This document shows positions 32,758-45,702 of a stretch of 64,000 nucleotides of DNA, in pieces (within the stretch, counting starts at the first letter, position 1; the number at the start of each line of letters is the position of its first letter). Location: positions 24,676,921 through 24,740,920 of the forward strand of contig OZ005601.1 in NCBI GenBank assembly GCA_963930655.1. Reading direction: 5' to 3'. Below the pieces are notes generated by a model. The model saw only the letters and a program-made list of their open reading frames with translations. It was not told where the DNA came from and made no database searches. The translations under genes were made by a program, and so were the position numbers. This stretch comes from Myrica gale (taxonomy: Eukaryota; Streptophyta; Magnoliopsida; Fagales; Myricaceae).

Positions 32758-35700
32758 ATTGGACTAGACCGTTCGAGACATGAAAGAAGTCTAAGATGAA
32801 TCTAACTCCACATCATCATGACCTGGTAAAGTCATTAAAAATTATAAGATTTTACTTTCATGGTGAAGGAATCTCAATACACATTCCCAGTACTAGAAAC
32901 ATTTGTACTGACTGTTTCAAACATAAAGAAAATACGAAGATGTAAAGCACTTTTGTTGCACTACGAAAGTGGGGCATAAAATTTGTGATAAAAACCTTCT
33001 AAACCAAACAATAATAACTATGCCAGGTACAACATGTGGCCCTATGAGATGAGTAATGAGAAGAACCGGAAAGAAGAATCCCTAAACCCTTCCTCAGATA
33101 GTAAGCAGAATACTTCATTGGATGGAGTAACTTCACCTGCAGTATTGTATTCAACTCGAAATCGTCATCCCACATTTCTCCCTTGTCCAGCTTACTAAAA
33201 ATCACAGTAAAAAAATGCTGCAGCAGATCACCTGAAGGTAACAATCTATCAGTAAACATGTCATAGAAATATGTTGACATCTACTAACAAACATAGAACA
33301 GAAATAATAAGTTCAACTTGCTAAAAGACTACCAGAGCCTAACAAGTATATCGCACACAATACTGCCAGTTCATCCATCAACCTCCACTCAGTCATCAAC
33401 TTTGACAGGACATGCTCGCCGATGTAATTTACCTATGACATTTGAAGAAGAATATTTTACACACACCACATGTGTACTCCAATAAGAAATTAATTTCCAG
33501 AAATTAGTTTTAGCTGTTTACTTGCTTCTCAATGTAGATAGTAAGGCACTCCTGCATAAGAACGGCAGGGAGTGGAGTAGTTCTCAGTTCAACATTTTGA
33601 ATCCAGCTAAGAACTCTTGATGCAAGTGTGCTATTTTTCTGGAAAGGTAACAGCTCCGACATACAGAGATCATCCTGATTTGCAATGACATACAGTTTTT
33701 TCAGAATACTCTTATGGAATGTTAGAAAAGTTATAACTAGAAAGCTTCTCAGAAATCTACCAATCCGGTTGTACCTGAAATGAAGGAAGAAGAGTAGGAC
33801 AAGGAAACAACACTTCTAACAGCTCTGTGTCATTTTGTGAACGAACATATTCAGATTCACCAAACTGAAAACCAAAAGCATAGTTTGTTCCTTGAGCAGC
33901 ATGAGAAGAGCTGCTCACTCTGCCAAATACAGCCTTTCGTAGGACCTCATCATTCAGAGGAGGTAAATAGAAATTTCTAGACAAGTTAAGTGTTTCCCAG
34001 GCATCCATATTTTCTCTAAGGATCTTGTGACACACAGTAATAACTGGATTTTCTGAGCAGAATGATTCCAATAGGGGTAACTTATCATCAACACCTGCAA
34101 CCATATTCTCTTCATTTGCACAACGAAAATAACTTACATCCATTTGTTTAGACTTTAAATTGATCGCTCTTTTCTTCAGCAATGTATCAACCAAGAACTT
34201 ACACCAAATCTTCTCTGAGCGTGCCAGAAGTGGCAAGGTTTCACCTCCACCATTATCCACTTCTAGTGTGTTCATCCTCGATACATCAAATGACGTGGAA
34301 ATCTCAGATTTGCCCAGGTCATCTTGCCAAAAGTATCCAGAGACGTGATCACCATGGCCTATAAGACCAGCTAATGATACAAAGAAAACTTCTGACAATG
34401 TCAAGCCTGCTATATTTTGTCCACGATGAACACCACCACTTGACCTTCCAAAAACATCAAACTGACTATCACTTCCTTTGCCAGATGTCCCTGACAATGT
34501 ATTATGAACATGTCGGATCAGCTGCAATGATTTTCCAGCAGATAGAATTGATCTAGACATGTCCTTAATAAACAGAGGACAAGCTAGGCAATCTATACTG
34601 AACTGCTCTTTCCCTTTCATAGAACTTAAAGGGGAGATTGAATCCCTTTCACTTGATTCCTTCTTGTAGTTTGCTAAAGGTGCACGATCACCAGCAGAAG
34701 TCCTAGCAGAGAGCTCATCATCAAACTTCTGAAACTGTACAAGTCTTAATAGATAGCTCTTCTCCCAGAAATCAGCCTCATCCACTGAGATTGCTCTGTT
34801 TGCATAAAAAAACATCTGCAACGTGTACAAAAGTGATCAACGCAGTATTTGGAGAGCATAAGGAAAAAAAGGAACAACGGAAATAGGGCATTCCTCTGTC
34901 ACGACTACTTAAGTAAATCACAGAATGATATTCAAATTTCAGAAATACATGTATCAGGAACATATGGCATAAACACTAACATAAAAGATCTTATGGGGCA
35001 TCAAACATGATGCTCCCATATATTCACTTGCATAATGCAACAAATACCAGCTGCAAAACAATCTTCAAAAGCGTAGAGCTATCATGAGATGTCCTTAAAC
35101 ACAACAGAAAACTGTTCTAAGCTATTTGATATGTAACAAATAGTTAGTCACATTTACCTCCTCAAAAGGATCATCGAGTGTTCCTTCAAATAGCCAGGAA
35201 TCAAGACCCTCAAAATAAGGCAACAAACTCCCAACGAATATATGGAGGAGCATATGATAAGCTTCTTCCTGAAAGTAGCATGAACTCTAAATATCAATTC
35301 TTTTTTTTTCCTAAGTCTAAATATCAATTCTTAAACTACATGAAAACACACGAAATTAGACACCAAGCTGCTACTGTAGTCACAACCTCACCACCTTGTA
35401 CTAGACACTCTTCATCGAGCTTCTGGTAGAGATAGTCAACCACATGAACCGCCAATTCAGCAGGTGGAAGAGAAGAATCATAGTCGAAGTATTCTCGGGG
35501 AATGGCTCCCTGGACTATTTGAAGGAGGCACTCAGCGCCTGCGCAAAGACTAATACAAATAAAGGGTCATTCGTATTGTCAAAACAAGAAGAAATAAAGG
35601 ATCATCAGTACTGAGACAAAGATCACGCTACATAATGAATGGGTTTTCAGAGGTGATAAAACTAACGGATGTCACAAGGAGACTTTTGGTATTGTGTTAC

Positions 35701-37032
35701 AAGCAACTGAAAATGCAACACTTCTAATGGAGCGACCCAAAACAAAATGAATATGGTAAACACGTTGGGCCTAAGGAAAGAGTCAAACATTCATGAATGC
35801 TGGTGCATGACATAGGAATGCATGATTTCTTAGGGCTGTTGACTACAATTACACAAAAAGGGTGGTGCAAATTTGAAACATCAAGTCCTTTTCACCTTAT
35901 GTTCATCTTTATTTATTCTACTTATTCGGTAGGCTCCTAGACCAAGAGAATCATGACATAAATCACTAGTAAAAGAAGATCTCCGGACAAAGCTGAGAAA
36001 CCCCTCATAGTATTAGTGAACCACAAGATATCCCAAACTGAACAACTTCCAGTCTTAATTCAATGAGGTTGAACAAGTACAAACCTTGTTAAAGAACTGG
36101 CCAAACCTAATATGGTTGGAGTAGCTCCAATTTCAGCATCACATATCTTTATTTCCTCCTTGAGGGCAATATCCCTCAACTTCTGCTCTAAAAACAACTA
36201 AACTTAATCTCATGATTGTAAAGAGACCATATTACTATTTAATCCAGAAACTCGTCTTAAATACATACCTTAAGCCATGAAGAGACAGAGCATGTAAATG
36301 CCCTCAAAGTAGGAGGAGGTAATCTCATAGAAGTCTCAACTTCATTGATTACCATTTCTACCAGCTGTAAACATGTCGCAGCGTGCATAAATTGATTAAG
36401 AATTCTGAGAAGGCTTGTCTGGGTAAGGTGAGTCACATATATCCCAGTTTTCGCAAAGTAACTCTTTTCCTTCGGGTCCCAATTGAACAAGGAACTAGAA
36501 AATCCTTGCACCATTCGTAAAACACCCTGTACCTGAAAAACGAAAAGAGGAAGATAGAATCTCGAAGTTTAAAGCAGCTGAAGGAGCATAAATTGACAAC
36601 GCGCACTACATAAACATTAGAACCCATTATACGATATTGGCTTACCAGATCAACTTCATTAGTCCTCAAGGAGGAAACTGGTGTTGCAAAATGTATGCCG
36701 TCAGAGAAGACCTCATAGATCCGAGTGATTAAACTTTTACAACCCTCTGTCTTTTCCCCATCTGTGGAATAAAAGGTGATTCAAGTCTACTAGCAAGGAA
36801 AATGTGATATTTCCCAGTATCTTTCTACTCTGTTTTTTGGTCAGAACCCCCCGCCGCGCGGCGGGAGGAAACCGAGAACATAAAAGAGGAGGAGGAAGCA
36901 GATATGCATTTGACAGGGGAAAAAGGTTTTTGTGCTGAAGTTACCAAGTAGATGATGTGTCGAACTCTCAAGACATTTCTTCAAATCCTCGCTTGCATAA
37001 CATGGTGGCATCTTCCCCAAACTTCCAATCAT
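28522..37032 (-). CDS. GCP5: Gamma-tubulin complex component 5 (GCP5), 17 exons
   Basis: GCP5 is a Spc97/Spc98-family subunit of the gamma-tubulin ring complex, which nucleates microtubules at the plant cell cortex, nuclear surface and phragmoplast. Exons (minus, 5' to 3'): 36945-37032, 36646-36761, 36269-36532, 36085-36185, 35387-35549, 35158-35268, 33775-34815, 33522-33674, 33333-33432, 33137-33231, 31876-32064, 31730-31786, 31583-31654, 31270-31368, 29143-29274, 28861-29034, 28522-28692. They total 3126 nt, giving 1041 residues, and all phases agree. Family segments: VQGVLRMVQGFSSSLFNWD and IPREYFDYDS in the N-terminal half, ISVDEADFWEKSYLLR, then KHHWLVEQKLLHFVDAFHQY and NVGHFPHLADLVTRINYNYF at the C-terminus. 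An in-frame TGA sits directly before the chosen ATG. No lesion was seen. Confidence 0.93.
29733..29977. mobile_element. Palindromic Mutator-like MITE, 9-bp TSD, in GCP5 intron
   Basis: This 245-bp element is flanked by CATCACATT at 29724-29732 and 29978-29986, a 9-bp duplication typical of Mutator-like elements. The whole element is a near-perfect palindrome. The left arm (GATTCGGTCCCGACCGTACG and on) pairs with the right arm, and the centre is GGTCGGACCTCTA-CAA-TAGAGGTCCGACC. Nested shorter palindromes such as GAATGGACG are present. Both strands show matching spurious open frames for that reason. It is CG-rich inside an AT-rich intron (29275-31269, between exons 14 and 15). Confidence 0.88.
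32722..32755. repeat. (GA)n microsatellite
   Basis: About 17 GA units lie in the intron between GCP5 exons 10 and 11 (32065-33136). Confidence 0.95.
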
Positions 37033-37645
37033 TCAATCAAAATACACGAACACCTTCCATCTAAAATTTTCAGCAAACAGATTCATTAACCGAAACGACA
37101 AAGAAACTGGGAGATATATAATATTTTGATTGTAAGAATCAATCTCATATATTTACACTGTGCGCGGTAAGTCTATCGATCCCAAGCCGAATTCCAATTT
37201 CAAATTTCAAAAATGTCCTCCTGATAATGACCAAGAGGTTCTTTTTTTCTTCCTATAATAAAGTTTGAACTTCTACGCGAGAATTCATATTTAAGTGTTC
37301 TAACTGGAAGGTGGCTCAATTCGCTGCCTAGGATAGTAAGAGAGGAATCAATGATGAGTTACCTTGGGCATTTCAAAAGAAAAAGAAATACACAAGTAGA
37401 ATGTCACTACAGTTACCACAAACTTTTTCCCGGAAGAAGTTTTACGCCAAAACAAATTGAAATCCATTGTTTTAAACAAAAGCGTTTTTCGTGAAGGAAA
37501 AAGAAACAAAAACAAAAGCATTTTCAAAAGGCCCATTGGACATTTTGGGATGAAAGAATTGAAGGCAACATTCAATCCTTTCGACCTTTCATTGCGGACA
37601 CACACTTGCAATACCGGTAGCTACTCACGCATAGAGCGCCTGAAA
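37033..37645. other. Upstream region of GCP5
   Basis: This is the probable GCP5 promoter and 5' UTR on the minus strand. No clear TATA box or second gene is seen; the open frames are short shadows. Confidence 0.4.
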
Positions 37646-37955
37646 ATGGTGCAGCCGCTGACGTATCGCAAGCGCCACAGCTACACCACCAAGTCCAACC
37701 AGCACCGGGTCGTCACTGGGAAGAGAATTTAATGCATCCCTCACTTGAGACCTACTGAATACAAGAGATCTTCATTATCAGGGAACCGCAGGACTGTGAA
37801 TTGTGCCTATCGCGGTGTGCTTTCTGGAGGTGCTGATAGGGAGAGGATAATTCAAGCCTTCTTGGCGGACGAGCAGAGGATTGTGAAAAAAGTGTTGAAG
37901 ATCCAGAAGGCAAGTTGAAGATCCAGAAGGCAAAGGAAAAGCAAGCATCAAGCGT
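37646..37955 (+). pseudogene. RPL34: 60S ribosomal protein eL34 pseudogene
   Basis: The plus strand reads MVQPLTYRKRHSYTTKSNQH, the start of eL34, a structural protein of the large ribosomal subunit. The segment from KTPGGKLIYQ to KRASGPKCP is missing, and the frame then gives VTGKRI followed by a TAA where the family has Gln. After the stop the same frame resumes as [17 protein letters not shown] and [17 protein letters not shown], then KKVLKIQKA, ending in a small duplication of AAGATCCAGAAGGCAAG. There are no introns, which suggests a retroposed copy, but no poly(A) tail or target-site duplication is evident. The internal loss and stop make it non-functional. Confidence 0.85.
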
Positions 37956-38203
37956 TAAAGGATTGGGAGATAAAGCAAAAGAATCGAGTTATGAAATACG
38001 CTATAGAGTGGAGAGAAATTTTGAACTAGGTTGGTGTTTGATGAAATGTAGAACGGTATTGGAATGTTCTCTCTAAGCCTCAAGGATACATATAGTCCAG
38101 TATATCTACCACAAGCCCACAAAAAGGGCCCATGCAAGAAAATGTTCTCTTATGAATCCCACCGCAATATTCAAAATTTCTCTACGCCTATTGGACTTAA
38201 TGA

Positions 38204-40037
38204 ATGCTCACCGTTTCCGAGACCTACAAGGAAAGCTACCGGTTCTCTCAGCAAAGGCTGGCCTCCACAGCCGCGAGCCCCATATCTCCACCAAACTACT
38301 TCACCGACGATGACGGAGGCGGCTGCGCAGTGTACCGGCACACTCTGAAATTTCAGCGGCCCGCGACCATAAAGTTGAGGATGCAGTTGGTGAACTCCGT
38401 TAGCTTTATTGGGTATGTGGATCATCCCATGAAGATCATTAACGCGAGGAACAGCGGTCGCTTTGGCGTTCACACTCTGCTCTCTGTGACACCCTCCCCT
38501 GACTCCAACCGCAGATTTAGGTCGAAACTCGATTAAATCTGTTATCCGGAAGTTGGTGAGGCTTTCTAGTTTGCTGCTATTTATGTAGACTCACAGTCTG
38601 CAGTTTGTGAACAGGATACTACTAAAGATGTGGGACGAGAAAGCAGAAATGTCGTTAGAACATTTGAAAAGGGATGATTTTTTGTATGTTTCAGGTAGTT
38701 TGGGGTCTTTTACGAAGCCTCGGGAGGATGGGAGGCTCAGAACTTATTACAAGGTTCATAAGTGAATTACGATTTCTTTTTGTTAAAGCAATTCTGCAGG
38801 TCACATAGTTGGTACTGTTTCGATTCTTTTAAACATCACTAAGTAAATGATGTTTTGGTGGCATTGGGGTGATTGACATTGTTTATCTCTTCATTTGACT
38901 GCTCATTGGTGATCGGTGTCTAGTAGAGATTAGGGAATTAATTTTCTTTTTGGATCCCACTATCATCTTAGTCTAATGGCAGCTCAAGTTCTTACCTTAT
39001 GATTTTTTGTTGCATTTTTATCATTTGCTGATCATGTCTGGTGCTATTTTTAATGATTTATTGGCTATTTGATTACGAGAACATGCTTGTATGAATAACT
39101 GCACCCTAGACCTTTACCCTCTTCTGATGTTATAGATGTGATGGATTGAAGACAGCGGTTTTTTCCCCAGAAACATATGCACAACCTCTATCTTAATAAC
39201 AATATTATTTGCTCTGTTTAGGTCACCGTTGAAGAATTAAATTATGTCAGCAAAGGTATTCGAGGGCCAACTAGCCAAGAAGGAGAGGAGTTACAATCAG
39301 GAGCAGGTACAATTGCTACCTCTGTTGAAATGTTGTACGCATATTTTTTTCGATGTTTTCTATTGTTCCTGCTCATTGATTTTTGTTTCTGGGGGAGTTA
39401 CTTGGGTAAGGCAAGAAAACTACAAAGCAACTAACTGAAACCATTTTATATGGGGAGCGTTGTCGACATGAGATATGTGTAGCTGGCATAGAAACAGTTA
39501 GAATCAGGCTCACAGATGATGGTGATTAAAGACAATTTTACTTCTATGAGTAAATGCATATAATCACCTCAATGCAAGTCCTGCTTGAAAGAGTTTGGCA
39601 TTTTTTTCCAAGGATTAGAGTTGTAATTGTTTAGGTTGTGGGCTATCTGACTTTTTATTGAGTTCTTTAATGCATCACAAACACTTGATAGATTATTGGT
39701 TTAGTGACAAATGATAGCTCAGTTGAGGAGGGGTTCAGCCTTTGTATTGACCATGAGCCCTTCACCAATTAATCAGCTGCATTACCATGGCTCACCTTAA
39801 AAGCTATTAACTTTTGCCCTTAATCTTGTCTCATCACTTATCTATGCTTATCTAGGTGGAACTGCCTTGGAAAAGTACAAAGACCACCTTCACTTGTGGC
39901 AAGTGTTTTTCATCAACCCATATGAGTGGTGGGATCACAGGAAACGTAAGAAAACTCCAAGGCACCCAGATTTCAAGCACAAAGATACTGTGACCATATC
40001 AACTGGAAGAAAAATGAATAATGGAAACCAATACTGA
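38204..40037 (+). CDS. OSB: Organellar single-stranded DNA-binding protein OSB, copy B, altered ends
   Basis: Four exons: 38204-38520, 38615-38753, 39222-39306, 39856-40037, totalling 723 nt with consistent phases and 240 residues. The OB fold spans roughly residues 45-150 ([44 protein letters not shown]). The first half of the PDF motif follows (YKDHLHLWQVFFINPYEWWD, HPDFKHKDT). The original ATG frame (MNAHRF) is shifted by a 2-base loss, so the usable start is the overlapping ATG at 38204 (MLTVSETYKESYRFSQQR), which changes the transit-peptide start. A deletion of about 230 bp relative to copy A removes the GEALWLNPND part and adds VTISTGRKMNNGNQY. It may be expressed with altered targeting and binding, or it may be a young pseudogene. 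Confidence 0.7.
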
Positions 40038-40890
40038 TACTAGACAGGAATTTGAGCGTGAAAATATCATACTGTATATATCCAAGCGCACATCACAATC
40101 GCAAAGGTTGACCATTTCAAGCTCTGAAGCTTACTGTAGTCAGTTCTTTGTACAGGGATACAGGTATTAGATACATGATGCATATGAAAACGTCTGCATT
40201 TAGACTTTCTCAATTATACTGAACTAGCAATCTTTTCAAGACGGGGAGTGCATATCTATGAACTTTTTGGCATGATTGAGACTAAATTCAGATAAGTAAA
40301 CTGTCTCTTTGAAACTTTCTGCTTAGATTTAATGAGAATCCCTAATTGGGGGTTATCAGCCTCACTTTCTTAGATTCTTGAAGGCTTGCATCTGCCTTTA
40401 GGCTTTCTCGCCTTGTATATTACTTGAAGCATCAACGAACTCTCAAATCTTCCAGCCAAATGTTAAAAGGGAAGAAACAACAGCTTTACCCTGTCAAGTC
40501 ATTGCTCAATACAGATTCAACAAATCCAGGTGATCTGGGAAACAGGTAGGTTAGAGCTTGCTGTTCCTTCATTAGCAACGGAATCGTTGATTAGCCACAT
40601 GTTTGTCTCTTAGAAGATGTGGGAAAGATTTATTGATTGTTCTATTCATGGGCGGTGTTGAATCAGTATAGGTATGACCCAAGGATAGAATGCACGTTTT
40701 CTGAAAACGCCGGAACAACTTTTGCTTTCTCAAATTCCGGAATATTTGCAATTGTACTGTAAGAGCCAACGTATGTTCAGTGGCTCAAAAATGAGTGGTC
40801 ATACCATGTAATACTCTTCTCATAACACCCATGAGTGGAAGTGAGAAGCTAAGCATTCAATAGAGGGGAATCTTCATTTTTAGTTCATAA
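40038..40890. other. 3' flank of OSB copy B, then unassigned DNA
   Basis: Positions 40038-40445 are collinear with 22746-23031 plus 25723-25860 of copy A, without the LINE. Duplicated homology ends near 40445. From 40446 to 40890 nothing is recognised. Confidence 0.5.
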
Positions 40891-40892
40891 CA

Positions 40893-41070
40893 TCAAAATG
40901 TCAAAAAGACCAAATTATCAAAGTTCTCAAAATTTTCAAAAAATTGTATCGACAGACTAAAGTGATATATTTTGATAGTTTTGAGACTAAATGTGAGGAC
41001 TTTGATAGTTTGGAACTTTTTTTGAAAATTTGATGTAAGTTTATAGGCTAAAAGTGACATTTTTCCTTCA
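40893..41070. mobile_element. Fold-back MITE
   Basis: The left end AAAATGTCAAAAAGACC is inverse to the right end GGCTAAAAGTGACATTTTT, and internal phrases (ATCAAAGTTCTCAAAATTTT against its inverse near 41000) also pair. It is about 178 bp, AT-rich and non-coding; the target-site duplication is not clear. Confidence 0.5.
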
Positions 41071-41469
41071 ATATAATTGCACGTCTGTCTTGTGTTTTTC
41101 TCCAAATCAGGGTGACAATCTAGACGTGGGTTTCAATCAGAGTGAAGAACCTTTCTTTTCATTAGGACATCCGACATAATAGCAGATGGGAGTATCACTA
41201 CGAGATACACATGAGCAGACGCATATAAGAGATTTTTCATTCGGATTTTAAGCTCTTTACTGGTTTTATATGTCCAGAAATTCCGGGATCTTGCTTCGAA
41301 AGTTCATGGGAAGTTTTTATTACATAGTTTTATTGTCGGTGAGGCAATCTCCGTTCTTATTGTCCCAGCATTCTGTTCTCAATAGAGTGAGTTCGAGATT
41401 GACCCTTACAAGTTCGTTTCCTTCCTATCGCCATGCATGTTCTCTCTGGGGCACATAATATTCTCGCTT

Positions 41470-42256
41470 TTCCTTCAATTGAAGAATGGAGCTCCAATGG
41501 TTGGTGCAGTGGAAGGAGATGAGGTTGGAGCTTCCACAGCTGCTGCGGGTCAAGTTCAAGTATTAGAGGCAGCACCTGGCGACCTGGCAACACAAGGTCT
41601 CCTTCCTATATATTATGTCGGCGACGGAATATTAAGTACGTACGTAGAGTCAGAGAGGGCCACTATATCCAAACATCCTGAGCACACAGAGAGTAGTGGG
41701 TTTTGTTGTGAGAGCCATATTTACAAACTACATGGTTTTTGCTTTCTACGGTGACAAGAGGACTACTTTAATAACTAGCCAAGGTGATCACTGTGAAGAT
41801 GCAAAAGGCCGTAAGAGAGAGTTTAATGCTATAACTAATTGCCATGTTGCTGCTCCTACTGAGATCATAGCTCCAGCGCCAAAAGATGAAGTGTGCATTC
41901 ATCTAGCAGAGGTTTTCTGCTGAAGGTTTATAGGTACAGAGGATGGGAAGAAGATGATGGAGATCGACAATGATGGCCATAGCTATACATTAGGCTTCAA
42001 GGTTTATGAATTGGACGAGAAGAGAGTGGGTTCGGCGGCACAACTTGGGCGACAAGGCCTTGTTCGTAGGATATAATTGGGCTATATGCGTCTCAGCCCT
42101 GGACGGTCCAGGGATCAGACCAAAGTAGCGAGCGCCCCAATGGGTGCTACGTAGGACAATGGCGTGTTCAGTTTGGAGAAACAGAGCATCGAACACATCT
42201 ACAAAAACCCTGAAGTAATTGCGGTGTACCTTAAGATCAACAAAAAACAAACGTAA
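41470..42256 (+). pseudogene. DUF295-domain (F-box/KIB-like) pseudogene
   Basis: In three shifting frames the plus strand gives VCIHLAEVFC, then HSYTLGFKVYELDEKR, then FVGYNWAICVSALDGPGIRP, then VFSLEKQSIEHIYKNPEV and AVYLKINKK. These are in the order of the C-terminal beta-propeller-like DUF295 domain of plant F-box and KIB-type proteins. The frames change at least twice, so it is a pseudogene. The upstream open frame (41470-41754, VGAVEGDEVGASTAAAGQV) may be its linker, but I do not recognise it. No F-box is found. Confidence 0.65.
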
Positions 42257-42529
42257 TACTAGATTTTGTTTTTCAATTGCAACACAAATCCTCTACTTTA
42301 GTAAGATTCTTCATTAAATTCTAAGTGGGACACAACAATCAGTCAACACAGAGTCGTCTCCCGAGAGCTCTAAGGTCAATGTATTTATTATAATGGCTAA
42401 AATCTGCTTTTTGGCTGGTTCAACATGCTGGAACCTGATTGGTTGCTTTTACACGACTAATGGGTCTAGTGCATGCATGACCCAGCTGCGTGACCTTGGT
42501 AAGTCAATGTGATCAAAATGACCAGAGAC

Positions 42530-42666
42530 TTCTGGTTGGAGGGCTACCCGATGTTTATGAGTATTATTCTGATCTGATTTGGGTTTATGTTGGGACTAAT
42601 CCCTAGTGCTTTCTTTGTGTTTGTTTTCTAATAAAGATAGTAATAATTGATTTTTAAAAAAAAAAA
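42530..42666 (+). mobile_element. Short poly(A) retroposon (LINE tail or SINE)
   Basis: A 137-bp insertion ends in a run of about 11 A and is flanked by GACCAGAGAC at 42520-42529 and 42667-42676. The body (CTTTGTGTTTGTTTTCTAATAAAG near the end) looks like a LINE 3' UTR with a polyadenylation signal, so a severely 5'-truncated LINE is the best guess. Confidence 0.7.
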
Positions 42667-42676
42667 GACCAGAGAC

Positions 42677-45600
42677 CATATTGGACAGCTAGGAACCTTT
42701 GATCAACTTTTTATATTCTAATAAAAAACATTAGTCCCTTCCATCTCGTCACTTTCATGTGTGATGCGACTCAAAACCATATGGGTGGGTGATTTTACGT
42801 GCTTTTATCACATGGTGTAATATATATATATAGCATTTAAAACCAAAATATTCGTCTTAATCACTAATCAGAAAAAGACATTCAAGATTTGTGAGAGATA
42901 CTATATTATATATGATTTAAATTAGAGTCAAAACATGCAATTATTTTTATCTTTTTAATAAATAAGGGTACAATCGTCATTTTAACCGTCAACGGAGGGG
43001 CCCTCCTCCTTGGGGTCTATGAAATGCTCGTTTTCTTCGGTCAATTGCTTCAGTAACATGTGCTTGTATAATGTCTATGCCATGGACGGCGCCGGAGCGT
43101 AAAAGCCTCTAATACCATTGACCCGTCGTATCTCTAATGATGGGTCCGCCTACAAATTGGAGAGGTCTGCAATTTATACAAAATAAAGCACGTCAAGTTT
43201 ATTTGCTTCAAGAGGCAATTCACCGACTTGTTTACCAAAAAAAATTCTGAAATACACATTACGGACAAAATTGTTGAAAAGTTTGAAGGTTTCCTTTTGT
43301 TTATAAAAACAAACACGTTTTATCTCTAGAAACACCGGGCTTTCCATATGGTTAAGATGATGGCTTTCCTGGCCTAATCCATTTTTTCCTGAAAGCGCGT
43401 AGAGCTTTTTCAAGTTCAGTGAAGTTTTATCCACCGTATCTTGCATTAGGCGCCCATAAATCTTACTCTGGGCCATGTACTGAGGTCACCATGAATTAGA
43501 AAATTGCTTAGAAAGTCTGGTACGTTGTTCTTCATGTATTATGGCCTGCGCATGCAACGATGACTCCTAAGACAGAGCAGCCATGGCAGCACCTTCTTAC
43601 ATGCATCTGATCTGATCTGAAGCTATCAAGGTCGGATTGGACAAGATCATGTTTCTCTCGTAGTTACCTTGGGCCGTGGGCATCTAATATAGGAGCCTCG
43701 GCCCTGACATGACATCTATCCTTGATCCTCAGAGACATATACATCAACTCCTGGTAAGCATAGAGAAGTTTAAGTTACAGTGCCCATAAAACTGGTAAAA
43801 ATCCTACCTTACAACCACCTGCAATAATATAATCGTTTTAGGATAGAAAAGTTTGTATAGAACCCTACTAATACTCTCTCATTGTCAGGAGAGAAAGCGG
43901 CAGCCGGCAAGCTGCTGAAATCAATTTCTTTGTACATCGTGTACTAGTCTTCAGTAGTGTTAGTTCCGTGTCCCACAAGTAGCAATCATGTTCTACGTAG
44001 AAGCTGACAATACTTGTCCTTCGTCAAGCAATAGAGCAGCCAGGAAGGAGACATTATAATGTATATAGAGAGAGAGAGGGGGGGGGGGCAAAATGTCATA
44101 GTCCACACTGTGGGACAAAATTAATCTCACTTTCCTAATTAGAAAAATAATGATTTACTTCCTCTAAATTATCAATATACGTGCAGTCCAAATCAGAAAA
44201 TATATAAAATGATCAAAATATTCCTTCAAAATTAAAAATTAAAAAAATTCATTAAAAATAAGAAATATTTTTCAAATAAAATTATTGAAACTCTATTTCA
44301 GTAATTTATTTATTTTAAATTTATTTCTTGAATTTTTATTTGTTTAAATTTTGTCTTTGTAGGACATTTTGGCTATTTTACATATTTTCCTAAATTATTA
44401 TAAATTGATGATTTTTGAAAGTTAGAAGACATAAATCGTGTTAGATGTATGCCCTCAAAACCAATCATTTTGAATAATTATGAGATAATTATTGTTGTTT
44501 ATTAATAACTTGTATATTATTTTAGGTACATGCAATGACATAAGATGTCATATTTTACAATGACATAAGATTTTATATTGTTGAGCAACATTATAGAAAA
44601 TTCAGACCAATGATTAAAGAATCGGAGGTGGAGAGTATGACTTTTCGGATCCTTGTTGACTTACTTTGTTCTAGATTGAGATATATGATAATGTATACAT
44701 AGGTCTATACTTGTTGTGTCTCTATAAGATAGAATGATGGACTTCGTCATTAAAATTAATGCATTGAACTGGATCAAATATGAATACCTTCTGGAAACGA
44801 TCATTGATGTAGAGAAGATATTCAACACAATTAGTTTATGTTGTCCTTAGACCTAAGAGAGTTTTGTAGGTTTGCTTGTTATGTGCTTGTGCTTTGACTG
44901 AGTCATTTGGTGATGATCTTCACAGAACAAATATTCCAGATAATGTTGGGCATTTGCGTATAGTATAGTAAGTGAATTTGTATAATTGCTCAATATGGCC
45001 TTATCCATTATGTATGTATATTGTTGGACTCAAATAAAAACGCAGCGCAGCGGGATTTTGTGAAAAGTATTTTCATAGTCTTACGTAATTATTTGCGAAA
45101 ATTATTTTAAATTTTTTTAGAGTCCAACTGGGTACAGACTGATAATTAAAAATTATTTGAGTTAGAGACTTAATTGATAATATTATTCCGGTCCTATTAG
45201 CTCATGTAGAATATAGTCTAATGAAATGATAAATAAGCGTATAATTTTTAGCAAAAAAAATTCATAAAAACAATCTCATTATCTCGAGGGTCTATTGTGA
45301 TATGTTAATGGACATTATCACAATTTGTAGAAGCCCATAAATTCTGATTACATTATAAAATGGTTAAAAAAAGAGTTTTTCATGACAATCCAACGGCCAA
45401 GATTTGAGGTCCCTAAAGATCTCATGCATAAACACAGCTGAGTTCTAAGCAGGCTATTATAAATAGCTCAGAAGTTCATTTGAGAGAAAATGAATTTATT
45501 TTTCACGTTGCGAATTTCACTCACTAGAAACTCTCTCTAAAACTCTCTCAAGATCTATGTACGTGGATCTGAAGGAGGTAAAACGCTTAGATTGCTTTGA

Positions 45601-45702
45601 TTCAACTATTCTTTCCCCGTTGCGATTTCGCGCTCCAACAAGTTTTCGTAATTAAAAGTGAGATTGATTTGGCCCCATACTTAAGGGGCGAACTATGACA
45701 TT

